A DNA stretch of 64,000 nt, from the NCBI GenBank assembly GCA_036346355.1, contig CM070584.1, positions 54,643,097 through 54,707,096 of the forward strand, in the 5' to 3' direction. Every line of letters starts with the position of its first letter. The stretch's first letter is position 1. Shown piece after piece: positions 1 to 11,335 of the stretch. Both the position numbers and the translations under genes were made by a program. A model generated the notes under the pieces. The model made no database searches and had not been told where the DNA came from. It was given only the letters and a program-made list of their open reading frames with translations. Source of the stretch: Rhipidocladum racemiflorum (Eukaryota; Streptophyta; Magnoliopsida; Poales; Poaceae).

Positions 1-610
1 AATTTTCCTTGTGTTTTCCATAATTTATGCTAATCACTAAGCAATTTCCAGAATTACAAAATAACATTAAAAATTAAGAAATTATTGAGTAAGGGTGGGG
101 CCAAGGAATGAAATCTCGGATCTCAAACCCCTCCGAGATTTATAATTCCGGCAAAATTAAGAAAACCCTACAAAAATTCAAAGTGCAATAGTGACGTAAA
201 ATCTCGGCGAGATCTCGGTAAATTTGACCGAAATTTGACAAAAATTGATTGGATTTAATCGGAGTTGATCGGATTTGGGCCGGATTGGATTCTTCACGTT
301 GTTTTCCCTGTGTGACCAAAATTTCAAAAAAAAAAATTGATAATTTTTGGACCAATTTTCGTTCGGTTAAAAATCATCGAGTTCTCGGCAAATCTCGCCG
401 AGATGTCGGTAAATCTCGCCGATATCTTGGTAAATCTCGATGAGATCTTGGAAATCTCGGTCAAAAAAAGAACCGAATTTGAATTTGTGCTTTTTGGATT
501 TCGTCCGAAATAATGAGATCTCACCGAATTTTCAAAATTTGAAAGGTGCCGAGATAAAATCTTAAAACAAAATTTGAAACCCTAGGTGAAGCGTGCTTCA
601 TTGGCAACCT
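1..610. repeat. Degenerate CTCGG-type short-motif repeat
   Basis: AT-rich sequence studded with variants of ATCTCGGCGAGAT and GGTAAATCTCGCCGAGAT, each motif partly palindromic. The same style of sequence, ending in a similar CAAAATTTGAA stretch, flanks element A at 43260-43333 and 54771-55110, so this is a dispersed repeat family rather than unique DNA. No coding frame is convincing. The family name is unknown to me. The long terminal repeat that follows is inserted at its right edge. Confidence 0.6.
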
Positions 611-3600
611 TGTAACATCCTCAAATTTATAAAGATCAAAAATCCAATATTAAAATGTGAACTCATTTTATTGTTGCATTTTATGCTTGATGAGTGCAAA
701 TTATTGTTTTGTTGAGTGATTTAGTGGAATGAAATGAAAGAAGGAAAAAGAGAAAATATCAATTGGTAAAATAGTAAGAAATGAAAAATTACCTTAGTAA
801 ATTTTACACCTGACCTTGGACAACCCTAGAATCATCCTTAGCTGGTCAAGAGACCATGTGAAGGTATTTAAGTGTTGATAAAACCATTTTAAATTAGCAA
901 CTCTATCTCTGTCCAGACCAATGTCAGAATTTTGGAGAAAAACTTATTGCACTTTAGACCTTAGGATTTTTACCATGTAATATTGGATACCTTAACTTCA
1001 TCCACAAAAATCTGCAAAAATTTATAAGTAGTTTAACTATTGATTTTCAATTAAACAACACATATTTGGAATTCTGCAGAAACTAGTAAAAGAATTTTAG
1101 AAATATAAATGTTATGATTTTAGTTCTGAAATTTTTATGGTAGATCCATGGTAAATAACCACACTCTCAATAAAAGTTTCAAAAATTAATATGTTAGTTT
1201 ATATCTCTAATCAAATCAAAAACCGAGTTATATTTTCTGTGTCCTTGGCATTGTCAGAATTTTAATAAAATATCTAGAAGAGATAATCACTCGAAAATTT
1301 TATTGTGGGTAGAAATCTTATCCAAGATCTATAATTAAAATTTTCAAAAATATTAGGTGCCAGCTTTAGTCGAAACATTGGGGACCTTATCTCTTTTTGG
1401 ATACTTTGAACCTTGTTTTCCTCTCTCTCCCTTGGCTGACATGTGGGCCTAGGCCATTAATGCGAGTCAGACCAGCCCCCCCTGCAACCATTTCGCTGAC
1501 TGGTGGGCCCTCTTTTCCTTGGGACCCAACCTGGCCCGGAGTACCCCACTCCCTCTTCTTTTTCGCTGACAGTTGGGCCCCTTTCCCTGGCCGGTCCCAC
1601 CTGTCATCTGCTCACCTCCTCCCCCCTCTCCGTCTCTCTGTCGTGTGGGGTCGGGACCCACTCGTCAGGGCCTTCTCCTTCCTTTCGCTCCTTTCTGCTT
1701 GCGCGTAGCCGGAGCATCCGAAGCCCGGTGCACCGCCTCTGGCCTCTCCTCTCTGGCATCGCCTGGCTCAGCTCCAGAGCAACCACGTCGCCCCTCGTCT
1801 GACACCACCGCCACCTTGCCTAGCTGGCCATACCCCCTCTGTTGCAAGCCGCCAAACCCCTCGCCGAGTTCACACCTTGGCCGAAGCTCGCTACCGCCAT
1901 GCTCCGGCTATAAAAGGCATGTTAGCGTCCGCATTCGAGCCGCATCCCTTTTCCTTCCACCCATTTATCTTCCGGCGTCCGAACTGACCCAAAACCGCAC
2001 CGTCTTCTTCCTTGCCGGCAAGATTTGATTTGGGGGAAACTCCAAATCTCGGCAGTTCGGTAAGGGAACATCCAAATTGGTTGATCCTAGAGCATTCTCA
2101 GGTACTAATGAACCGTTCGCACATCATCTTTCAGCCCGAACCATCCCGAGGGACCCCCCCGCACCTTACGCCATCCTTCCGCCATTGTTGCGCACGGTGA
2201 GAACTCCGGTCGTGCTCTCCCTCTTTGAATCAATGGTACTGATAGGACCCTTAGAACCCCCTGAAGCGTATGCACATGATCATTATGGTTGAGGTCCGTT
2301 ATAGCACTGCCGAACCCAAACATCACTATAAGCCACCGCCAGCCACCGTTGAAATCCATACTCCGGTCATGTTTAGAATCAACAGATGGTTCCCTTGGGT
2401 GCGCAAGAATGTGCTGAACCTAACGGTGAGATCCATTCAACCGTTCCGGCCAAACCTCGCCGCCGGCGAACTCAAATCCGAACGCCTCTGCTCGGAGTCG
2501 CTGGCCATTGGGCCCGATCCGTCAGTTGGACAGATCTGGCGCCAGCGCGTGTGTGTGGTGTCACCGCCTTGTGGGCCGCACACGTCAGACGCACACGCAC
2601 GCTCGTCTCGCTGCCGTGCGGGCCCAGCCGCACAGCCGCTGGCAACTGCGCAAGCACCACGCGTGAGCCACTGACCAACGGTCCCAGCCGTCAGTGACCG
2701 CGGGCCGATTCAAAGGCCCAGCCCGCGCAAATCAAAGGAAATACGTTTTCCCTTTTGGGAAGCGTATTTTCCATTTTTTTTTTGGGTTTTTAGTAAACCG
2801 AATAGATTCAAACATATATAACTTTTTACCTATAGTTCCAAATTGAGTGAAATAAGTTTCTAAATTCTTTATAAATCCTCTAGTTTCATAATATGCAAAA
2901 ACATTTGAAACTTGTTTAGGAATTTAAATCTGTTTTGAATTTAAAGTTTGAAATTTGATTATGTTCCATGTAGGGTTTTTGCAAACTAAGTCCAAATCGA
3001 GTAAAACCAATTTTGTTTGAATCCTTATGTCAAGAAATGTCCAAATATGTGATTAGATTCAAAGATAAAGTTGAACTGTGAAATTTTCCTATTAGGATTC
3101 AATTTAATGCATAAATTTGATATAATTGCTATAACTTACCCAAAAATGGTCCAAAATGAATGAAACTTGTTTCTTTGTGCTCATTACACTGATTAGGATC
3201 AGATGGTAAGATGAAAGTTAGGGTGCACCATATACTTTCATTTAATATGTTTAGGATTGCTTTCCATGCTAATTCATATTAGTACAATTGATCATACACA
3301 CTGGAAATGAACTTTGTTAAATTTAATTCTACAATTTAGCTTCCTGAATTCGTAAATTAAAATAAAATAATACGCAAAGGAAAGTAGTCATGCTATAGAT
3401 ACCCTTATACTTTTATCCTTAGGATCAAAACCATACGACTTGGTCATACATGAAATGATGAAATGATTGCCATCACTGACTGATTTGGATTGATTTCATT
3501 TGAATCTTTCATCTTCTGTCTTCGTTGTTTATGCATTTGCTTATTTTACCTATATTGAAGTATTTCATTTGCTATGTTCTTAATCGACATATAGACGCTG

Positions 3601-5323
3601 AAGCTACCGACTTCGCCGTCGACGACACTAATCCTGCCTATTCTACTGAGGAGCAAGGCAAGCACCCCCTTGAGCATTTTGAACCCAGATTTCATAATCC
3701 ACTAAAAATGTGATTAAGAATCTTCCTGGATGCTCATATTTCCATAAATCCTTATTTTATGTTACTTGGTAGTTATAACCCGAATTAATGGATTCCCTTA
3801 ATCATGTTGACATACGATCCATGAAAACCATAGGAATGGTTAAGTCCATTAAACTGGGTATAATCGCTTATCTACCTACAATTGCTTAGCACTGCTCTAG
3901 ATCAATACTGGAAATGTTTACAACCACACTTTTCTTTATGAAATCTCTTATGATTTATTTAAGCAGTAAATGATACTGGTAGTTTGATAAAAATGAAAAT
4001 AAAACTATTGTTTCGACATGGGTGACTATTGGCAATAGCCAGTTGTACATGTTTTAACATGTGCGTAGATAGGGTGGAGTATTGCCCATGTCACAATAAG
4101 GACCGAGCTAATGTGTTGTTTTCAGGCCAAGATAACCGTACATCCACAAGTACTTAAATGGGACAGTCTTAACCTATTAAAGTTATTTGAAACTAGCTTT
4201 GCACATTGGTAGGCAGTTGTAGCACGGGCATTCCAGATATAGGTTTGCTCGAGGGAGGTGTCATCACCGAGGTGTTGGCATCTGCCGTTGTAACGATGTA
4301 TGCCTGGCTATGAATTTGGGGCTGTTATTATTATTCCTGGTGGGTCACTGACTCCGGAATTTCTATTCCTGGTGGGTTACTGACTCCAGAATCACTTTTA
4401 CCTTTTTAGCTTCCATCATAGTCAGGAGTAACGTCATTGGGCTAGTGCAAAGTTAAGGTTCAAGTAATCGAACGGTTTCGTTATGAACTCCCCGCGGACA
4501 TACCAAAGGAAGTGTGTCTTATAGCTTGCAAAAAGGGAGAACATATCTTGTGGGTAAAGCAGTACAAACTCTTCAGAGTCTAAACCTAATCGATTAGCTC
4601 GCGGTCATGAGCACTTGGTAAAGTCATCACATAGTTAATTGTTTTCTATCTTTGAAAACCTATTTAAATGGTTTGGAAATGATTTATATCAGTGAAGATG
4701 TCACTTATGGTTATATTGAATTGTTAAGGCCATGGAGGGTCTTGTTCGTTATCCTACTCACAAAAGGGCCGTGAGTATATTGTTATCATCTGTCTCATTA
4801 TCTGTTATTTCAAGTACTAATGAATTGTTCAAATTCTATTTACGCTTTTCATTACTATTCAGTAATACTTCATTTAATGTTTTGCTTTCCGCAAAACAAC
4901 CGTAGAAACCCACTTACCTTTCAGCTTGCATATATTCTAGAATTTGCAAACACTACAAAGTCTTGCGAGTACCAATGTACTCAACTTGCTTCAACAATGA
5001 TTTTAGGTGATGAGCAGGAATTTTCCGTTGACGATAACAATAGTGAAGAACTCGTTATTTATGGCGACAACTGTTCTCTCTAGGTTCATCTCGTCTGTTG
5101 CCTGTGGAGTTTTGGGTTTAGAAGGCAAACAATGAGACGTGTGTTTTTATTGCTACTTTTGGTATTGTAATGAACTCTCATTGTAATAAAAGTTGAACTT
5201 GTGTATGGCTGTAATTTCAAATTGTGTTGGTGCGTGCCAGCCACTGATCATGGGAATGGCACGGTATGCACTTCAGAACCTTATTTTTATGTTACACTGT
5301 GGCATAAAAGTGAGGGTCTCACA
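611..5323 (+). mobile_element. Long (4.7 kb) LTR of a truncated LTR retrotransposon
   Basis: The sequence opens with TGTAACATCC and closes with GGGTCTCACA, the TG...CA form of an LTR. A Met-tRNA primer site follows three bases later, which fixes this as a 5' LTR on the plus strand. A TATA box (TATAAAAGG) sits at 1909-1917 inside a GC-rich island (about 1390-2740). An AATAAA lies at about 5184-5189, giving a plausible U3-R-U5 order with a very long R-U5. No second LTR copy exists in the window, so the right part of the element is deleted or displaced. Open frames inside the GC island (1397-2028) look fortuitous. Confidence 0.8.
1909..1917 (+). promoter_or_regulatory. Predicted TATA box of the 4.7 kb LTR
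   Basis: TATAAAAGG follows a GC-rich, CG-dense stretch, the usual arrangement of a plant Pol II core promoter. It lies about 1.3 kb from the LTR start, which would make the preceding part U3. Confidence 0.55.
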
Positions 5324-5326
5324 GTT

Positions 5327-5340
5327 TGGTATCAGAGCCA
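5327..5340 (+). other. Primer binding site, initiator Met-tRNA type
   Basis: TGGTATCAGAGCCA lies three bases after the LTR end. It is complementary to the 3' end of plant initiator methionine tRNA and is the standard minus-strand primer site of many plant LTR retrotransposons. It marks the start of the internal region of the element whose LTR is 611-5323. Confidence 0.88.
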
Positions 5341-5566
5341 TGCAGACTGTAGGCGAACCTTAGATAGAATGGACGATAGTATAATTTAAAAACTTTAAAG
5401 TAGACAAATTTTATGATCAGAAATATTAAATTCGCTATATCTGCTATTAATCTCCCCTTAATATAACCATTGGATATGTTCTTGTTACAATATTATGTAT
5501 AAATCTGTTCCTTTCAAAATTTATATGTACCTTGTGTTAAAATACTAATTTCTTATCAAACTACAG

Positions 5567-5872
5567 ATGGACATGATTTTGCCTTTCCATGATTCCAACC
5601 GTCGGGAGGATGATGGAATGATGGGAGTCCTGGCTCGGTTAATGGATTACGCAGGTTACGAGGAAAACCCTCGTTATATCGTATTCCATGCCATACTTAG
5701 CCAGTTGACAGTGGAGTACGCCGCACGACTCCATATCCCTGCACGAGCTCTTTATGACGAAGGAGAACGTTCTTTTGAAGGCTTTGGTTCAACCATGATG
5801 GATGCAATGAATGAGGCCGCCTATACGGCTATCGTTCGACTCCGCCATGCCCTTTCAGAACTTGGAAATTAG
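5567..5872 (+). CDS. 101-residue ORF in the internal region of the 4.7 kb-LTR element
   Basis: Open from ATG to TAG for 101 codons, about 230 bp after the primer site, where gag or a leader ORF is expected. The product contains an IVFHAILSQLTVEYAARL stretch and a helical C-terminus. It has no zinc knuckle and no match that I can name. Similar leader-like reading frames occur in unclassified grass retrotransposons, so I infer a retroelement protein or a gag N-terminal fragment. The sequence downstream passes into an unrelated copia element, so the frame may be truncated. Confidence 0.45.
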   Translation: MDMILPFHDSNRREDDGMMGVLARLMDYAGYEENPRYIVFHAILSQLTVEYAARLHIPARALYDEGERSFEGFGSTMMDAMNEAAYTAIVRLRHALSELGN

Positions 5873-6389
5873 CAAAATTATGAAAAGTGCTAGGAAAATT
5901 CCACAATATTTCATATAGCAGTTTATGAGGACTGAAGTGGTTGGGATTTGATTTCAGTAATGAATGAACAGATGTGAGACAATTGGTGTCTAGAAAAACA
6001 CACATGAGGCTTGGTTCTTTAATTGGCACCCGGAAATGGGAAGTGCCCCCTCCCTCATGTGAGCCCTAGAGGCAGGTTGACCTGGCCATGAGTCAAATTG
6101 ACGGAGATATTCATTACCTGTGTTCGCTCCCAGCTAACAAGAATTATATAAGTTGTAATTAGCCTTATGCCACGTTTAATTGATGTTGGAATTTATTTTC
6201 TGTTTATTCAGTAATGCTGAAAATTGCTGCATAATTAACATAAAATTGCTAAATGCTAGGAAAATTCTGAAAAAAATTGTGTTAATTATCTACTGAATAG
6301 ATATAGACCAAAATATTATTAATTAAATGAAGATGCATGTAATATAATATTTTACCTGTAGTAAAATCTCGTATTGCTTGCATACAGGA
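5873..6389. other. AT-rich junction without recognisable gene
   Basis: This sequence lies between the retroelement ORF and the copia gag. No LTR end or primer site for the copia element could be found, so its 5' LTR is missing and the join between the two elements lies somewhere here or just upstream. Confidence 0.5.
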
Positions 6390-7495
6390 TATGTCTGACA
6401 TTGCAAAAAGGAAATTTGCTATGCTTGCCCTGGATGGCAGCAATTACCTCACCTGACAATGGATGCCAAAATCAACCTAACAGCTAGAGGACTTGGAGCT
6501 GCTATTGCTCGACCTGAAGCCGGTGCACCCGATGTGCCTGAACCCGCAAAATGTGCCGCTTTACATTTCCTAAGGCACCATCTTCATTCGGACCTGAAGG
6601 CCGAATACTTGATGGAGGAGGACCCGCTGGTATTGTGGAATTCCGTGAAGGAACGCTACAACCAACAAAGATCTGTGTTGTTGCCAGAAGCACAACGCGA
6701 ATGGACCCTCCTACGCTTTCAGGATTTCAAATCTGTGTCAGCTTATAATTCCGCAATGCACAAACTGGTCGCAAAATTGACTTTTTGTAACCAAAAAGTT
6801 ACTGAAGATGAAAAGATTGACAAAACCTTGTGCACTTTCCACCCCAACATGATGATACTACAACAACAGTACCGTCATGCAAAGTACAAGAAGTACTCTG
6901 AGCTTATTAGTGTCCTGCTAGAAGCAGAAAAACATGATGAACTCCTGATGAAGAATCGTCATGCAAATACTAATGGAAGTCAAGTAGTGCCTGAAGCACA
7001 TGCTATCGCTCAGCAGGCTAGTAGTAGCCCTGGCCGCGGAAAGGGCCAAATGTACAAGGGGAATAAATGGAAGAATGACAGAAATCAAAAGGGAAAAGGC
7101 AAATCCCAATGGAAAGGTGAAGGGAAGGGTACATGAACCTTCCATAAGCGAGGTCCAGGCAATAAGGCACCTGACTCTCAAACATGCTTTAGGTATGTAT
7201 GCGTTGGCCATTGGTCACGCACTTGTTGCACCCCAAAGCATTTGGCAGAACTGTACATGAAATCCACTGGGAGATTCTAGAAGAATCAAGAAAAGAAGGT
7301 TGAGGCACACTTCACCACTCAACCAGACGTTGAGTAAGACGGTGGAAAGAAAGACGACAATGTCACTGACCCAACGGTCAAGTTCAAGGAAAGCCTTCTT
7401 GGATATGGTGACTCGCCCATGGAGGACGATGACCTTCTTGGTACTGAACTTGTGGAATTCCAGAAGAATACTAATGTTTCTTAGGAGATGAAACA
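6390..7495 (+). pseudogene. Ty1/copia gag remnant
   Basis: Gag would package element RNA into cytoplasmic virus-like particles. The frame opens with MSDIAKRKFAMLALDGSNYL (DUF4219-like gag start), then breaks by one base near 6451-6456, and continues open from 6459 to 7136 as a 225-residue UBN2-type gag with LWNSVKERY and a basic Gly/Lys-rich tail. After another break a zinc-knuckle region (CFRYVCVGHWSRTC, about 7185-7225) and a gag C-terminus run to about 7490. The order and motifs are typical of plant copia elements. Frameshifts and stops make it non-functional as read. Confidence 0.85.
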
Positions 7496-7969
7496 AGACT
7501 TATATGGAGATCTGGAATAGTCTCTCTACACCTTTTTTTTGCTTTATGTCGCATTTCCATTAGTTGAGCCTCCTTAAGAAGCCTCATATTATCAGTTTGA
7601 ATAATTATATCCCTGCATGAACATTTGGTCTATGCTCTTGTTGAGCAATTATCAGTGATAATTAAATAAAGTGCTTTCCAGAATATTTGCTCAATTTGCT
7701 ATGCTTGTTCTATATTCTATATTTTTTCTCATGCAATAATTGTTTTAATTGTTAAAGTCATATAGAACAAATTTATTCCTTCAGTGGATATATTATACAT
7801 TGTAACCTGAAGTTTGCGTTGCAATAAGAACCCAGAAATTTTTAAGATCCAGTAGATCGACTGGGTAATCTTGAGTTGAATACTATGAGAAAATAATTAG
7901 TAATTCTACTGGCCATAGCATAAAGACTTTTCTAAACCTAAAGATTTCTTATGCCCTGATTGCTTGACC

Positions 7970-8560
7970 GCTTTGCAAGAATAGTAGGATACCCACCAGT
8001 TGCTGGAGCCACGCAATGCTGCACACCGCGATATTAATTCAACTCAAATCAACTGCATATTATGGAATTTCCCTGTTGCAGATAGTGCATGGAAGAGAAT
8101 TAAGTATTTTCGATCTGCGAAAAATTTGGTTGTGTTGTATACATGCCAATCTCTCCACTACAGCGTACCACCATGGCACTTCACCGGAAGTTCGAAACCT
8201 GTACACGGCTTGGTACACTGATCGTACTAAGGACTTTTTCGGCATTAAGGGGAGATAAGTACCACAATAAAGAATGCCGAGTCTTTAGATCCACGCACTA
8301 AAGAGACCGAACTTGAAGTTCGGAAAGTAATAAATCTGCAACAAATAAGCTAATAATCTGTCAAATGCCTTCACTGATCATAAGGTAGTGGAAAGATCTC
8401 ATATAACTGCAGTATATGCACCTGAAAGAGTGAAAATATCCTAGAAGGATATTGAACCCACTCTTGACCCTGTTGATAAAATGAGGGGGAGGCCTCCAGG
8501 TGCACAGGACTCAATTCCATGGAGACGTTCGCAGAAATAGAGAACCAAATAAATGAGAAC
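7970..8560 (+). pseudogene. Copia integrase C-terminus and linker remnant
   Basis: In mixed frames one can read MLHTAILIQLKSTAYYG and LSNAFTDHK, matching the end of a copia integrase and the integrase-to-RT linker of the same family as the flanking gag and RT. The integrase zinc finger and catalytic core are not visible, so at least that part of pol has been deleted between about 7500 and 7970. Several stops and frame changes are present. Confidence 0.6.
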
Positions 8561-8869
8561 ACTACCCATGACAGTGGAAGAAGCTTAACCTTTAAGAAAA
8601 TCCCTGAAGTGAGCCATCTAGAATATGGTAACATCCCTGAAGTGATCCATCCTGAAGATGATAACCCCAGCGTATATTTTATACGCACAATCCAACGCTG
8701 GGAAATCGGAACACACATACTTCATCGTTGTGGGAAATCATGAGAAGCTGGAAGAAATTAATATAGAGATATCCCTGCAGTGATGCAGGAGAATCATATA
8801 TAAAAAGACTACAACTGTTGACATATTTTGCCTCCAAAATTTGCTAAAATCTGGATCCAGAACCAAAAT

Positions 8870-9260
8870 CCATGGCAGAGTGCCAGAAGCACTCATATAG
8901 GGTCAAACGAAAGAGAAATTGAGGCAGCGCTCGCTTTATAAGAGAAAAGTTCTTGGTTCTGTTGACTGAACATTTCCTGAAATATTCCTTGTAGGATCAA
9001 ATGGATTTTTCATCCTGAAGGGATATGAAAATTTTCAAGTGGTGAGATATAAAGCGAGGCTTGTAGCACAAGGGGTTTTTTTTTAGCAGAGACCCATCAT
9101 CGATTACGATGAAATCTATTCTCCTGTAATGAATGGAATAAAGTTCCAAAATTTAATATTAATGGCAGTAAGCTTAAACTTATCAATACAGTTGATAGAT
9201 GTAGTGACCGCGTATTTATATGGGTCACTGAATACGGATTAAAACAGTCAATAAGAATGT
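8870..9260 (+). pseudogene. Copia reverse transcriptase (RVT_2) remnant
   Basis: The frame contains VVRYKARLVAQG, a block diagnostic of copia reverse transcriptase, followed by YDEIYSPVMNGIKFQ and LIDVVTAYLYG. Stops and a run of T interrupt it, and the YxDD region is not recognisable downstream. Reverse transcription is the family function; this copy is dead. Confidence 0.8.
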
Positions 9261-9544
9261 GGTACAATTGACTTAGTAAAATTCCTCCTGAAGAAGGAAT
9301 ATGGTCCCTGTAGGAATATTGTCCCTATGTGTTCGTAAAGAAATCCTAAAATGGATCTTGTGTCATCTCAATATACATTTTGATGATCTGAATGTCATCA
9401 AAACCACAGAGGAATTAAAGGAAACAAGTACTTACCTTTCGACAAAGTTTGAGATGGAGGATTTGGGGTAAAACCAAATATTGCTTTAAAGCCTGCAGCT
9501 TGAGCATTTCCCAGAAGGAATTTTAGTGCCAAATTTAAGTCTGA

Positions 9545-10005
9545 TTTTGTATTTCTCTGCGGTGGTGCAGCCATTTCTTGGCGGTCTTTTAAACAGACTT
9601 TGGTAGCCACCTCTACCAACTACTCAGAGATTATATCGTTGTATGAAGCCTCACGGGAATGCGTTTGGCTAAGGCGTGTAATTAACTACGTCCAGAAGTC
9701 ATGTGGTATGAATACCGTCGACACCCCTACTATTATCTATGAAGATAATGCTACCTGTGTTGCACAAATGCAAATGGGTTATGTAAAGAGCAATATCACG
9801 AAGCATATTGCCCATAATTTCTTCTATTCTCACGAACTCCAGAAGAATAGTGAGGTAAAAATAATGCAAACTAAGTCATGTGAAAATCTAGTAGATATAT
9901 TCACAAAATCTTTGCCAAAGTCTACCTTCCAAAGGTACGTCAATGGCATTGTAATGAGGCAACTTAGAGATTTACAGAGTTTAGGGAGAGTAAATCTTGA
10001 ACTAT
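9545..10005 (+). pseudogene. Copia RNase H / pol C-terminus
   Basis: An open stretch (9600-10007) reads VATSTNYSEIISLYEASREC, then IIYEDNATCVAQMQ and NLVDIFTKSLPKSTF. These are the hallmark motifs of the copia RNase H domain (degrades RNA in RNA-DNA hybrids during reverse transcription) and the pol end. It is the best preserved part of this element and is followed by the usual 3' untranslated stretch, polypurine tract and LTR. Confidence 0.88.
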
Positions 10006-10233
10006 AATCCCTTTTGCTTGATCCTAAAGATCATAGTTTATATCTTGAAGATTATAAGTTGTGCTCTTTTTCCCTTAAGTGAGTTTTTTTGAAGTTTCTC
10101 ACATCAAGGTTTTTAATGAGGCAACTAGTGTAACACGGAGTGCGAGTGCAATGTACTCTTTTCTCCATCCCTTTTTTTTCACTGGGTTTTTAAGAGGAGT
10201 TTTTAATGAGACATGTGCATTACGCGGTATTCG

Positions 10234-10245
10234 CCCAAGGGGGAG
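10234..10245 (+). other. Polypurine tract of the copia element
   Basis: CCAAGGGGGAG immediately precedes the TGTTACAATATGG start of the 3' LTR, the expected plus-strand primer position. Confidence 0.75.
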
Positions 10246-10486
10246 TGTTACAATATGGATAGAATCCGTATCCCCGGAGAGAAGGACTCTATTCATTGGT
10301 GGGCGAATCCGAATTAACCTCCAGGGGACCTCCACTATATATATAGGGTATTGTCTTGTACAGAATCAATCAATCCAATAAAGAGAGATGTTTCCCCCTT
10401 GTATGATGTGCTTCTCCTTCTTCTGTTCGTGTACTTGCATTGGCGTGTCGTTGATTGACGTGGGTGAACGATCTAGTTTTACAACA
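10246..10486 (+). mobile_element. 3' LTR (241 bp) of the copia element
   Basis: Begins TGTTACAATATGG and ends TAGTTTTACAACA, giving the TGTT...AACA inverted ends common in copia LTRs. A TATATATATAGGG segment (about 10338-10350) and an AATAAAG at about 10377 fit promoter and poly(A) signals of a short LTR. Its 5' partner is absent from the window, so the target duplication cannot be checked. Confidence 0.75.
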
Positions 10487-10928
10487 TGGATAATCATCTT
10501 TCGAAACAAAATGGTAGCTAATTAAGAATTTTCCATGTCTTTCCGTATATGCTAAAATGCAATAACACACTTTCACATGAGTTTCAATTTTACACTGAGC
10601 CTTTTTGGTTACATGGTCTAGAAATGTTAGGCACCGGCTCGTACGATCCATCGACAAGGGAAGGGCAAACTGCTCAAACCTAAATGATGTTGGCCTATCT
10701 TAGACGATGTAAAGATAAAAACGGTAAATGGTCGGCGATTACTCGTGGCAGGTTGCACCGGCTCCGTTTCACATATTGCGACGTATCAAATGAGTGGACA
10801 CGAGATGACCTCTTTTGCGTGGTGTGCATCAAAGATATGTTTGATTGGTGGGATGAAGTTGAATAGGATGAGATGATTCTATACCATTTAATTTTATAAT
10901 TTTAAAATAATTCAATCTTTAAACACAC
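10487..10928. other. Intergenic sequence, nothing recognised
   Basis: A mixed-composition spacer. A 60-codon open frame at 10684-10866 has no recognisable motif and is probably fortuitous. Confidence 0.4.
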
Positions 10929-10937
10929 CCAAATGCC

Positions 10938-11326
10938 GAATTTTTTAATTTAAATAATATTATTTTCATCAAAATTTACAGAAATAATATGCCAAAAAAG
11001 AAAATAGCAAAACTAACCCCCTGTGTCCGTTTGAATTGGCGACAGGGTCCTGTCGCTATTTCAATTGGCGACAGGGCTCCTGTCGCCATTTCAATTGGCG
11101 ACAGGGCTCCTGTCGCCATTTGAAATGGCGACAGGGGGTAAAATCGGAATAGGTGCACCACACAGGCAGCAATGGGATGCCCCCCTGTCGCCATTTGAAA
11201 TGGACATGACGACAGGACCCTGTCGCCAATTCAAATGGACACAGGGAGGTAGTTTTGCTATTTTCTTTTTCGGCATATTATTTCTGTAAATTTCGATTAA
11301 AATATTATTATTTTAAAAAAAAATTC
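10938..11326. mobile_element. Foldback MULE-type MITE with 9-bp TSD
   Basis: A 389-bp element with long terminal inverted repeats, starting GAATTTTTTAATTT and ending AAAAAAAAATTC. It is bounded by the perfect 9-bp direct repeat CCAAATGCC (10929-10937 and 11327-11335). Nine-bp duplications and long inverted repeats are typical of Mutator-like elements. The centre consists of repeated hairpin units such as GCGACAGGGCTCCTGTCGCC joined by ATTTCAATTG. The arms pair over at least 100 bp, so a transcript would fold into one long hairpin. There is no transposase, so it is non-autonomous. Confidence 0.85.
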
Positions 11327-11335
11327 CCAAATGCC

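Noticed and set aside
1397..2028. Open frames of 99-151 codons in the 4.7 kb LTR
   Set aside because: They lie in a GC island around the LTR promoter, overlap in several frames and carry no domain.
10079..10381. 100-codon frame before and within the copia 3' LTR
   Set aside because: Crosses the polypurine tract and LTR start; untranslated region of the element.
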